Shown here in pieces: positions 35,138 to 43,148 of a DNA stretch of 64,000 nucleotides; position 1 is the stretch's first letter, and the number at the start of each line of letters is the position of its first letter. Position numbers and translations under genes: made by a program. This DNA comes from Roseibium aggregatum. GTDB lineage: Bacteria; Pseudomonadota; Alphaproteobacteria; Rhizobiales; Stappiaceae. The stretch covers positions 248,001 to 312,000 of the forward strand of contig NZ_JAEKJZ010000003.1 in the NCBI RefSeq assembly GCF_017309185.1. Direction: 5' to 3'. Under the pieces are notes generated by a model that saw nothing but the letters and a program-made list of their open reading frames with translations, did not search any database and was not told the DNA's origin.

Positions 35138-36214
35138 TCAGGCGCCGTAGGCGTTCTTGTCGTGCTTCTCGACGATCTTCTCGAACCGGCGCGCGAAGCG
35201 CTCGTCCGACTTGGCCTTCTCTTCCAGGACCTTGCGCGCGAACACCATGTGGTCCTCGTGCTGCTCCATCATGTCGGCCATGCGCTGGTTGGTGGCCGAG
35301 CCGATGGCCGCCATGGCGGACTGGGCCTCCTTGTCGGTGGCGACGCCGATTTCGTTGATCCGGTGGGCGACATCCTGCTGCTGCGCCGTTTTCAACGATT
35401 TGACCAGGGCGTCATAGAGCACGACCCGCTGCTTGGTGTCCGTTTGCAGCTTGTTGATCAGGACCATCTGGGTCGCGGCCTGGTTCTGCAGGCTGTCCAC
35501 CCAGGTCTTGCCCTTTTCGATATAGCGCTCGAGCGTCTGGCTCTCGGCCAGTTTGACCTGCTCTTCCTGGGCCAGCTCATTGTATCTTGTGTTCAGTTCC
35601 GCCAGTTCGCTTTCCAGTTTGGTCCGCGCGGCGGCGTCGGTTTCGACGGAAATCTTGTTTTCCAGAGCGATGATGTCCGGATCCATGGCGACAAGCTTCT
35701 GCTTGATCTCCTCCAGGTTGGAAACCGTCTGCTCGCGCTGGGCGAGGGTTCCGCTCAGGTTCGTTTCCACGCGCTTGCTGTGTTCGTTCAGCGTGTTGAG
35801 CTGTTCCTGGAGCAACTGGCCGATCACGTTCGACTTCGAGATCAGGTCCTGCAGCTTGTCGTCGATGCTGGCGGTGCGCATGCGTTCCTGGCGAATGCTG
35901 TCCGCCCGATCCTTGGAGAAGAAGCCGATAAATGTTTCCCAGCCGGTTTTCGTCCGCATCGCGTCGAAATCCTTGGAAAAGGTCGCCGTGACGTCGTCGA
36001 GCCCCATGATCAGTTCGGCGATATTGGCGCCCATCAGCTCGGTATGGGCGTGGACGTCGTCGAGCGTGGCGTTCTCGATGTCGATGGAAATGTCCTGGCC
36101 GGAGGCGAGTTTGGACTGGGCCGTTTCGATCCTCGAGGTCAGATCGCTGATCTTCTGCCGGGCCGTTTCCACTTCCTTTTTGGATCGTTCGATTTGAGCG
36201 CTGAAATCCGCCAT
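35138..36214 (-). CDS. Long coiled-coil protein heading the AAA+ cluster
   Basis: This 358-aa protein is almost wholly heptad-rich helix: residues 1-40 (IERSKKEVETARQKISDLTS), 140-235 and 270-345. It lacks a signal or membrane segment. There is a possible hinge around 90-115 (GWETFIGFFSKDRADSIRQE). It resembles PspA- or TelA-like helical proteins in general composition, but I see no diagnostic motif. It is the first gene of the minus-strand operon, and its promoter should lie in 36215-36367. A filament- or ring-forming substrate of the AAA+ ATPase is a reasonable inference. Confidence 0.8.
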   Translation of the reverse strand: MADFSAQIERSKKEVETARQKISDLTSRIETAQSKLASGQDISIDIENATLDDVHAHTELMGANIAELIMGLDDVTATFSKDFDAMRTKTGWETFIGFFSKDRADSIRQERMRTASIDDKLQDLISKSNVIGQLLQEQLNTLNEHSKRVETNLSGTLAQREQTVSNLEEIKQKLVAMDPDIIALENKISVETDAAARTKLESELAELNTRYNELAQEEQVKLAESQTLERYIEKGKTWVDSLQNQAATQMVLINKLQTDTKQRVVLYDALVKSLKTAQQQDVAHRINEIGVATDKEAQSAMAAIGSATNQRMADMMEQHEDHMVFARKVLEEKAKSDERFARRFEKIVEKHDKNAYGA

Positions 36215-36367
36215 CGGCCCCTCCTGAAAAACTTGATAGAATGACTTGAACGTCGCGTAGTTTATCTAGTTACAAAATGTTGAAATACAATTACACCCAA
36301 TGTCTCAGGGCATGCAAATCGTAGCGAAAATTACCATGTGCCGCGAATGCGCACCATCGGGGCAAAA

Positions 36368-37624
36368 ATGTTCCAGGCCCGCACGGATTGGGTTCGGACG
36401 ATGAGGCGCTCAACTTTTCTCTCGGTCGGCTGTCTTGTCGTTCTTCTCGGACTTGGCGCGACGGCTGCCTTCACCGGTCTCCGTGCGCAGGAGGCCCGTC
36501 CTTCCGACGTTACGGGAAACGGGACTGATGGCGACGTTGAGCCCGAAGAGCCGTGGAAGCTGAGGCGGAAGATCGGCCAGATGATCCTCGTCGGTTTCCT
36601 GGGAGACACACGCGACCATCCGGGGTTCAAGAAGGTTCGCGAACAGCTTCAATCTGGCGAGATCACGGGTGTCCTCTATCTGGGCCGGAATATCCGGAAC
36701 CGGCAAAGCGTCAGCCGTATGAATTCCGGTCTGAGCGATGTGCCGACCGGCTTCGCGAAACCTTTGCTTGCCATCGACCAGGAAGGGGGAAAGGTTCAGC
36801 GGCTGCGGGCGCGGCATGGCTTTCCGCAAACGAGATCGGCCCGTCGCATGGCGCGATCGGTGGCCCCCGCCAGGGCGTCGGCCCTTTACGCCACGCTTGC
36901 CAGGAACCTGTCAGGCTGGGGGTTCAATCTCAATCTGGGACCGGTGGTGGACCTGAACGCGAATCCGCGCAATCCGGTCATCGGACGACTGGACCGGGCG
37001 TATTCCGGCGATCCGCAGGTCGTGACCCGCTATGCGGCGGCCTTTGTCGACGGGCATCGCAGCAACGGTGTCCTGACGGCTCTGAAACATTTCCCAGGGC
37101 ACGGGTCGAGCCGGAACGATAGTCACACGGGATTTGTCGATGTGTCCCGGACCTGGTCGAAAGGGGAACTGGAACCGTTCCGGCGCCTGATCTCCGGCGA
37201 TTGCGCCGAACTGGTCATGAGCGCGCATGTCCATAACAGCGCCCTTCAGGACCCGAAGGAAACCGTCCCTGTGTCCTTGTCCGTTTCGGCCTTGTCGCAA
37301 GTCCTGCGCAAGGAGCTTGGTTATGACGGGGTGATCATTTCCGATGATCTGCAGATGGACGCGATCCGCAAGACGTATGGGTTGAAGGAAACGGTCGTCG
37401 GGGCGGTGAAAGCGGGAACGGACATCCTGCTGTTTGCCAACGACAAGCACCCCGATCCGGATATTCCGGTGAAGGTCGCGGATATCCTGGAAGAGGCGGC
37501 AGAAAGCGATCCGGACCTGATCGCGAAAATCGATGCCGCTTCTGAACGCGTTCTCGCCCTGAAAGGCCGGTTGGCGGAACCGGTGGAAGAAAGCAGGTGC
37601 CTGGACGGGGCGGAAGCGGAATGA
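36368..37624 (+). CDS. Glycoside hydrolase family 3, NagZ-like beta-N-acetylhexosaminidase
   Basis: This protein of about 418 aa has an N-terminal signal or anchor (MRRSTFLSVGCLVVLLGLGA, about residues 12-31) and a GH3 TIM barrel. Hallmarks are LAIDQEGGKVQRL, the NagZ motif KHFPGHGSSRNDSH carrying the catalytic His region, and the nucleophile Asp in GVIISDDLQMDAI. It cleaves N-acetylglucosamine from peptidoglycan or chitin fragments. The start is uncertain: ATG 36368 has GGGG 6 nt upstream, ATG 36401 gives the most compact signal peptide, and a GTG lies at 36338. An exported NagZ is unusual, since the well-studied recycling enzyme is cytoplasmic. Confidence 0.88.
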   Translation: MFQARTDWVRTMRRSTFLSVGCLVVLLGLGATAAFTGLRAQEARPSDVTGNGTDGDVEPEEPWKLRRKIGQMILVGFLGDTRDHPGFKKVREQLQSGEITGVLYLGRNIRNRQSVSRMNSGLSDVPTGFAKPLLAIDQEGGKVQRLRARHGFPQTRSARRMARSVAPARASALYATLARNLSGWGFNLNLGPVVDLNANPRNPVIGRLDRAYSGDPQVVTRYAAAFVDGHRSNGVLTALKHFPGHGSSRNDSHTGFVDVSRTWSKGELEPFRRLISGDCAELVMSAHVHNSALQDPKETVPVSLSVSALSQVLRKELGYDGVIISDDLQMDAIRKTYGLKETVVGAVKAGTDILLFANDKHPDPDIPVKVADILEEAAESDPDLIAKIDAASERVLALKGRLAEPVEESRCLDGAEAE

Positions 37625-37694
37625 AAAACCAGGGTCGGCCGGCTCCCGCCTCACTTGTCCGGAATGACGATTCGAGGGAGCGTCAGAAGCCCTG

Positions 37695-37715
37695 GGGCGG
37701 GTCGAAAACCCGCCC
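37695..37715. terminator. Hairpin between convergent GH3 and fmdB genes
   Basis: GGGCGGGT (37695-37702) and ACCCGCCC (37708-37715) form a perfect 8-bp stem with a CGAAA loop, in the 106-bp gap where the two genes converge. There is no long T tract on either side, so it is probably a weak bidirectional terminator. Confidence 0.6.
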
Positions 37716-37730
37716 TCAGAATTGCGGACT

Positions 37731-38105
37731 TCAGTGGCTGATCATCCACGGCCGCTTTGACGGGAAGGTCTTGCTGCCGTCAGGGCGGTAGACCGCGCTG
37801 GAGCGGAAGTTGCCCTTGGTTCCCGAACAACAGGAGCATCCCGCCGGGTGGCGTTTCTTCGTCTCACGGGCGCGATCTTCCCGGTCCGCCTTGGTCGAGA
37901 ACTTCGGCGCGTGGCGGGCGGTTTCGTTGCGCTCGTGCGCGTTCCGGCTGTCCGGAGACAGGCCGGACATGTGCGGCGCTTGCAGGATGGCCCTGGGGGC
38001 CTCCTGCTTGCAGGCCGGACATTCGATCGGATCCGCGTGAGCCGACATGGGCCGGGACGCTGTGATCGGACCGCAACTGGTGCAAAGGTAATCGTAGACC
38101 GGCAT
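37731..38105 (-). CDS. fmdB: FmdB-family zinc-ribbon protein
   Basis: This 124-aa protein has an N-terminal zinc ribbon, MPVYDYLCTSCGPITASRPM then CPAC, matching the FmdB/CxxC_CxxC_SSSS family. A second Cys cluster occurs late (GCSCCSG). In Methylophilus methylotrophus fmdB is next to the formamidase gene and was proposed to regulate the fmd operon; the same adjacency is seen here (10 bp from fmdA). A regulatory or metal-chaperone role is inferred. Confidence 0.88.
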   Translation of the reverse strand: MPVYDYLCTSCGPITASRPMSAHADPIECPACKQEAPRAILQAPHMSGLSPDSRNAHERNETARHAPKFSTKADREDRARETKKRHPAGCSCCSGTKGNFRSSAVYRPDGSKTFPSKRPWMISH

Positions 38106-38114
38106 GTGACGTCC

Positions 38115-39344
38115 TTAAAGATCGGGTGCCAACGGCACGTCGACAGAGCCATCGAGGAATTTCGTCGGTCCGTCGGAACCCGGCATCATGTCGAAGTCGA
38201 AGATATCCGTCGGCAGCCACAAGGTTGCGCAGGCGTTCGGGATGTCGACGACGCCCGAGATGTGACCCTGCACCGGAGCCGTCCCAAGGATGGCGTAGCT
38301 CTGCGCGCCCGTGTAGCCGAATTTCTTCATGTATTCGATGGCGTTGAGGCAGGCCATGCGGTAGGCGACATGAACGTCGAGATAGTGCTGGGTGCCGGCC
38401 TCATCGACCGAAATCCCCTCGAAGATCAGGTAGTCGTCGTATTTCGGCGTGATCGGCGAAGGTTTGAAGATCGGGTTCTTGACGCCGTATTTGGAGACGC
38501 CGCCCTTGATCAGGTTTACCCGGATATGCAGCCAGCCGGCCATTTCGATGGCGCCGCAGAAGGTGATCTCGCCGTCGCCCTGGCTGAAGTGCAGGTCACC
38601 CATGGAAAGACCGGCACCGTCCACATAGACGGGGAAGTAGATCTTGGAACCGCGCGACAGGTCCTTGATGTCGCAGTTGCCGCCGTGTTCGCGTGGCGGC
38701 ACGGTCCGTGCGCCCTCGGCGGCCGCCGCGTCGCGGGCTTCCCCCTTGAGCTGGCCCATGTGGGCGGACTGGGTGTTCGGCAGGGCCGCTAGTGCAGGCA
38801 CCCGGTCGGGGTCGGTGTCGAACAGGCTCTTTTCGCGATCGTTCCACATGTCCAGCATCTTGCGGTCAGGCAGGCAGCCGATCAGGCCCGGATGGATCAG
38901 ACCGGCATAGCTGACGCCCGGCACGTGACGGGAGCGGGTGAACATGCCTTCGATGTCCCAGATCGACTTCTGCGCTTCCGGAAAATGCTCGGTCAGGAAG
39001 CCGCCGCCGTTCTGCTTGGAAAAGAAGCCGTTGAAGCCCCACAGCATGTCTTCCTTGGCGCCGATGTCGAGAATGTCGACCACCAGGAGATCGCCCGGCT
39101 CCGCCCCTTTGACGCCGATCGGGCCGGAAAGGTAGTGGACCTGCTCCAGCTCGACGTCGCGCACGTCCGCCGCGTCGTCGTCGTTCTTGATCTGGCCGCC
39201 GGTCCAGTCATAGGTCTCGATCTTGAAATCGTCGCCGGGCTCCACCCAGACCGCCATCGGGATATCCGGATGCCAGCGGTTGTGGACCTTTTCGTTGGTA
39301 TGGGGAGACTCTTTCAGGTCTACCGAGATCAGTGTGTCTGCCAT
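38115..39344 (-). CDS. fmdA: Formamidase / acetamidase
   Basis: This 409-aa enzyme of the FmdA_AmdA family hydrolyses formamide or short aliphatic amides to ammonia and the acid. It starts MADTLISVDLKESPHTNEKV at 39344 with AGAGGAG upstream; the longer in-frame start lacks support. Conserved regions include VEPGDDFKIETYDWTGGQIK, GPIGVKGAEPGDLLVVDILD, GDLHFSQGDGEITFCGAIEM and ARSRHVPGVSYAG-type sequence around 135. Placement directly after a urea/amide ABC importer indicates that imported amides are used as nitrogen source. No urease genes are in the window. Confidence 0.93.
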   Translation of the reverse strand: MADTLISVDLKESPHTNEKVHNRWHPDIPMAVWVEPGDDFKIETYDWTGGQIKNDDDAADVRDVELEQVHYLSGPIGVKGAEPGDLLVVDILDIGAKEDMLWGFNGFFSKQNGGGFLTEHFPEAQKSIWDIEGMFTRSRHVPGVSYAGLIHPGLIGCLPDRKMLDMWNDREKSLFDTDPDRVPALAALPNTQSAHMGQLKGEARDAAAAEGARTVPPREHGGNCDIKDLSRGSKIYFPVYVDGAGLSMGDLHFSQGDGEITFCGAIEMAGWLHIRVNLIKGGVSKYGVKNPIFKPSPITPKYDDYLIFEGISVDEAGTQHYLDVHVAYRMACLNAIEYMKKFGYTGAQSYAILGTAPVQGHISGVVDIPNACATLWLPTDIFDFDMMPGSDGPTKFLDGSVDVPLAPDL

Positions 39345-39398
39345 TGGGCTCTCCTCTGGTTTGCACCCGCACCGGGCGCGGTTGGACTTCAAAAAGGG

Positions 39399-40088
39399 TT
39401 AGACGGACAGGAAGGCGGCGACTTTTTCCTCGTCGACGCTGGAGCGCGGCTCGTCGTGAACGAGACGGCCGTTTTCGAGAACGAGCACCCGGTCCGCCAC
39501 ATCGAGCGCGAAGGACAGGACCTGTTCGGAAACCACGATGGACAGGCCGCGCTCGTCGCGGATGCGTTTCAGGACGCGGGCCATTTCGCGGATGATCGAG
39601 GGCTGGATGCCTTCGGTCGGCTCGTCGAGCAGCAGCACCTTCGGGTCGGTCGCCAGGGCCCTGGCGATGGCGAGCTGCTGCTGCTGACCGCCGGACAGGT
39701 TGCCGCCCCGGCGGCCCTTCATGTCAAGGAGCACCGGAAACAGCTCGTAGATGTTTTCCGGAACCTTGGACTTGCCGCTCAGCGTCAGGCCGGTCTCGAT
39801 GTTTTCCTGGACCGTCATGGTCGGGAAGATCATCCGGCCCTGGGGCACATAGGCGATCCCCTTGGCGACCCGCTCGTAGCTTTTCAGCGTGGTGATATCG
39901 ATGCCGTCGACGGCGGCGGCACCGGTCTTGGTGGGGACGATCCCCATCAACGACTTCATCAGCGTGGTCTTGCCCATGCCGTTGCGGCCCATGATGGCGA
40001 TGATTTCGCCGGGGGCGACCGTGAAGTCGAGGCCGTGAAGCACTTCGCTCTGGCCATAGGCGACGTGGTATTGCGCGACATTCAGCAT
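39399..40088 (-). CDS. urtE: UrtE/FmdF-type ABC ATP-binding protein (LivF-like)
   Basis: This 229-aa ATPase of the branched-chain amino acid/urea class has Walker A GRNGMGKTT at about 34-42, signature LSGGQQQQLAIARALATDPK, Walker B VLLLDEPTEGIQPSI (the GIQPSI run is typical of UrtE) and the H-loop position replaced in VVSEQVLSFA, as is common in LivF/UrtE. It is the second ATPase of the importer, 14 bp after urtD. Confidence 0.92.
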   Translation of the reverse strand: MLNVAQYHVAYGQSEVLHGLDFTVAPGEIIAIMGRNGMGKTTLMKSLMGIVPTKTGAAAVDGIDITTLKSYERVAKGIAYVPQGRMIFPTMTVQENIETGLTLSGKSKVPENIYELFPVLLDMKGRRGGNLSGGQQQQLAIARALATDPKVLLLDEPTEGIQPSIIREMARVLKRIRDERGLSIVVSEQVLSFALDVADRVLVLENGRLVHDEPRSSVDEEKVAAFLSV

Positions 40089-40102
40089 GATTGCGGTGCC
40101 TC

Positions 40103-40858
40103 CTAGTGACCGAGATAGACTTCGACGACCTTCGGGTCGGCCTGGACCTTGGCCATCGACCCTTCGGCGAGGATCTTGCCCTGGTGCATGACCGTGACCC
40201 GGTGCGCGATGTCCTCGACGAATTTCATGTCGTGCTCGACCACCATCACCGAACGGCCCTTGGTGATCTCGTTGAGGAGCTTGGCGGTCTGCTTGCGCTC
40301 CGACACGCTCATGCCGGCGACCGGCTCATCGAGCATCAGGAGTTCCGGGTCCTGGATGAGCAGCATGCCGATCTCCAGCCACTGTTTCTGGCCGTGGCTG
40401 AGGAGGGCGGCCTGCATGCCGAGAAGCGTGTCGAGAAAGACCATTTCCGCGATCTCGCGCACCCGGGTGACGACTTCCGCGTCCCGCTTGAAGGTCAGCG
40501 CGCCGAAGACGCTGCGGCCCCGGGGGAAGGAAATCTCCAGGTTCTCGAAGACCGTCAGATCCTCGTAGATGGTCGGGTTCTGGAACTTGCGGCCGACGCC
40601 CTCGCGGACGATTTCATGCTCGCGCAGTTCCGTCAGTTCCTTGTTGCGGAACTTGATGGACCCGTCGGTGGCCTTGGTGCGGCCGCAGATCAGGTCGAGG
40701 ACCGTCGTCTTGCCGGCGCCGTTCGGGCCGATGATGACGTGGATCTCGTTCTCGTCGACATAGAGGTTGAGATCGTTGACCGCCTTGAACCCGTCGAAGG
40801 AGACCGTGAGGTTTTCCACGGAGAGCAGGAAGTCTGTGTTGTTGCTGACGACATTCAT
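40103..40858 (-). CDS. urtD: UrtD-type ABC ATP-binding protein (LivG-like)
   Basis: This 251-aa ATPase has Walker A GPNGAGKTT at about 43-51, the H-loop VVEHDMKFVEDIAHRVTVMH, Walker B LLMLDEPVAGMSV and signature LSHGQKQWLEIGMLL. The WLEIGMLL variant characterises UrtD rather than LivG. It forms the heterodimeric motor with UrtE for amide/urea import. Confidence 0.92.
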   Translation of the reverse strand: MNVVSNNTDFLLSVENLTVSFDGFKAVNDLNLYVDENEIHVIIGPNGAGKTTVLDLICGRTKATDGSIKFRNKELTELREHEIVREGVGRKFQNPTIYEDLTVFENLEISFPRGRSVFGALTFKRDAEVVTRVREIAEMVFLDTLLGMQAALLSHGQKQWLEIGMLLIQDPELLMLDEPVAGMSVSERKQTAKLLNEITKGRSVMVVEHDMKFVEDIAHRVTVMHQGKILAEGSMAKVQADPKVVEVYLGH

Positions 40859-40870
40859 TTGTTCACACTC

Positions 40871-42037
40871 CTACTCGGCGGGTTTCGCGGCTGGATCTGC
40901 GTCGTAGTCCGCCGGAGTGGCCGCAGGGGCCGGCGTGCCGCCCGACGGAGGCTTTTTCGATATCCAGCGGTCGACGTAAGGACCGAGGTAGGTCCGGTAG
41001 AGACCGGCCAGACCGTTGGGGAAGACGAGCACGACGGCGATAAACAGCGCGCCGAGGCCGAAGAGCCAGAGCTCCGGGAAGGTTTCGGAGAAGGTGGTCT
41101 TGGCCCAGTTGACCAGCAGCGTGCCGTAGACCGCGCCGAAGATCGAAAGGCGTCCGCCAACCGCGCAGAAGATCACCATTTCAATGGAGGGAACGATGCC
41201 GACGAAGGACGGCGACATGAAGCCGACCTGGAGCGTGAACATGGCGCCTCCGACCGCGGACAGGACCGCCGCGAGACAGAAGACGAAGATCTTGAAGTTC
41301 GCCACGTCGTAGCCGGAGAAGCGGACGCGGTCCTCCTTGTCGCGCAGGGCGACGAGCAGCCGGCCGAGCTTGCTTTTGAGCACGAACTGGCAAAGCACCA
41401 AGGCTCCGATCAGCAGCGCGCCGTTGACATAGTAGAGGATGTACTTGGCCTCGTCGGTGCGGATGTCCCAGCCCTTGAGGGTTCTGAGGTCGGTGATGCC
41501 GTTGACGCCGCCGGTATAGCCCTGCTGGCCGATGATCAGGATGGTCAGGATCGCGGCGATCGCCTGGGTGATGATGGCGAAGTAGACGCCGCCGACCCGC
41601 CGCTTGAACATCGCCGCGCCGATGATGAAGGCAAAGGCGGCCGGCACGACGAAGATGGCGATCAGGGTGAAGGTCAGGCTGTTGAAGGGCTCCCAGAACC
41701 AGGGCAGGGCGGTGATCTGGTTCCAGTCCATGAAGTCCGGGATGCCCGGTGTGGACTGGATGGCGGTCGCTTCCGGGGTGGAGGCTTCCAGCTTCAGATA
41801 CATGGCCATGCAATAGCCGCCGAGGCCGAAGAAGACGCCCTGGCCGAGGCTGAGGATGCCACCCCGGCCCCAGCAGAGCACCAGGCCGATGGCGACGAAG
41901 GCATAGGTCAGATACTTGCCGAACAGGTTGAGGCGGAAGATGTCCATCGCGAGCGGCATGAGGACGAAGATCACCGCGGCGATGATGGCAAGACCGAGAA
42001 GGTCTTGCCGGGAGAGAAAGGATTTCACGTTGGTCAT
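40871..42037 (-). CDS. urtC: UrtC-type ABC permease (LivM-like)
   Basis: This 388-aa permease has about ten membrane helices and the motifs CWGRGGILSLGQGVFFGLGG and VNWAKTTFSETFPELW, both typical of UrtC. The C-terminal tail is Pro/Ala-rich and cytoplasmic (KKPPSGGTPAPAATPADYDA). It lies 10 bp from urtB and 12 bp from urtD. It is the membrane partner of UrtB. Confidence 0.92.
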   Translation of the reverse strand: MTNVKSFLSRQDLLGLAIIAAVIFVLMPLAMDIFRLNLFGKYLTYAFVAIGLVLCWGRGGILSLGQGVFFGLGGYCMAMYLKLEASTPEATAIQSTPGIPDFMDWNQITALPWFWEPFNSLTFTLIAIFVVPAAFAFIIGAAMFKRRVGGVYFAIITQAIAAILTILIIGQQGYTGGVNGITDLRTLKGWDIRTDEAKYILYYVNGALLIGALVLCQFVLKSKLGRLLVALRDKEDRVRFSGYDVANFKIFVFCLAAVLSAVGGAMFTLQVGFMSPSFVGIVPSIEMVIFCAVGGRLSIFGAVYGTLLVNWAKTTFSETFPELWLFGLGALFIAVVLVFPNGLAGLYRTYLGPYVDRWISKKPPSGGTPAPAATPADYDADPAAKPAE

Positions 42038-42047
42038 GGCGGTCTCC

Positions 42048-42974
42048 TCAGCGGCGCATTTTCAGCGAGAACAGGCCTTCGGGACGCAGCATCAGGATGC
42101 CGACCACCGTCAGGAGCGTGAGAACCTTGGCCATGGAGCCGGACAGGAAGAATTCCATGGTCGACTGGGCCTGGCTGATGGCGAAGGAGGAGGCGATGGT
42201 GCCGAGCAGGCTCGCCGCGCCGCCGAAGACGACGATCAGGAAGGTGTCGACGATATAGAGCTGACCCGCCGTCGGTCCGGTGGAACCGATCATGGTGAAG
42301 GCGCTGCCGGCGATGCCGGCGATGCCGCAGCCGAGCGCGAAGGTGTTGCGGTCGACTTTTTCGGTGTTGATGCCGACGGCGCCGGCCATGACCCGGTTCT
42401 GGACCACTGCGCGGGTCTGCATGCCCATGCGCGAACGGAACAGGAGGAAGTAGACGCCGATGGCGATGACGAGGGTGAGCACCATGACAAAGATGCCGTT
42501 GATCGGGATCTCGATGATGTCGGTGAGTGGAACGGAGCCCAGCAGCCAGTTCGGCAGGGACACGCCGACCTCGCGGGCGCCGAAAATCGAGCGGTAGGCC
42601 TGCTGCAGGATGAGGCTGAGGCCCCAGGTCGCGAGAAGCGTGTCGAGCGGCCGTTTATAGAGATGACGTATGAGGGCCCATTCGACCAGCGCTCCGAGCG
42701 CGCCGGCGGCCACGAAGGCGAGCGCCATGGCGAAGAAAAAGTAGATGCCGAAAAGCGAGGGAATGTAGGCCTGAACGAAGTTCGAGCACAGATAGGTGAC
42801 ATAGGCGCCGAGGATCATGAACTCGCCGTGAGCCATGTTGATGACGCCCATCTGTCCGAAAATGATTGCAAGACCCAGGGCCATCAGGACGAAAACGGAA
42901 AACAGGATCAGTCCGGCGAAGCCCTGCATGGCGAAAATGGACCCGAGTTCAGTCCACGTGTAGTCGGCGAACAT
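42048..42974 (-). CDS. urtB: UrtB-type ABC permease (LivH-like)
   Basis: This 308-aa permease starts MFADYTWTELGSIFAMQGFA at the ATG at 42972-42974, with GGAG 9 nt before it. Longer in-frame starts run through a Pro/Ser-rich non-membrane stretch and are rejected. Characteristic blocks are LGLAIIFGQMGVINMAHGEF and NTFALGCGIAGIAGSAFTMI. Unlike many UrtB proteins it lacks the long N-terminal periplasmic extension, which fits the amide-type (FmdE) version. A 12-bp hairpin lies between urtA and this gene. Confidence 0.92.
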   Translation of the reverse strand: MFADYTWTELGSIFAMQGFAGLILFSVFVLMALGLAIIFGQMGVINMAHGEFMILGAYVTYLCSNFVQAYIPSLFGIYFFFAMALAFVAAGALGALVEWALIRHLYKRPLDTLLATWGLSLILQQAYRSIFGAREVGVSLPNWLLGSVPLTDIIEIPINGIFVMVLTLVIAIGVYFLLFRSRMGMQTRAVVQNRVMAGAVGINTEKVDRNTFALGCGIAGIAGSAFTMIGSTGPTAGQLYIVDTFLIVVFGGAASLLGTIASSFAISQAQSTMEFFLSGSMAKVLTLLTVVGILMLRPEGLFSLKMRR

Positions 42975-43058
42975 TGCGCACGTCTCCATGCTGCGGGGCG
43001 CGGGCGGGTGCCTTGAAGCCCCTGCGAGGGAAAGGGTTTGGTACGAAGAGAGAGAGGT

Positions 43059-43089
43059 GGCGCTGCGCGGGCTGCTTCCGCGCAGCGCC
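43059..43089 (-). terminator. Perfect 12-bp hairpin between urtA and urtB
   Basis: GGCGCTGCGCGG (43059-43070) pairs exactly with CCGCGCAGCGCC (43078-43089) around a 7-nt loop. On the minus strand it lies 59 nt past the urtA stop and is followed by a pyrimidine run ACCTCTCTCTCTTC. It is likely an attenuator or an mRNA-end stabiliser that keeps binding-protein mRNA in excess. Confidence 0.7.
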
Positions 43090-43148
43090 TTCAAATGAGC
43101 CCGTGATCAACCTCGGGCGTTTCCTCCGCCGGGGAGTTCAGGCAGGGC

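Noticed and set aside
35138-36214. Assignment of the coiled-coil protein as TelA or PspA
   Set aside because: Only general helical, Glu/Lys/Gln-rich composition is shared. No diagnostic motif was found, so no name was given.
40091-42121. Long plus-strand open frame opposite urtC/urtD
   Set aside because: Low-complexity Glu/Asp/Arg/Gly translation, no ribosome-binding site, fully antisense to recognised transporter genes.
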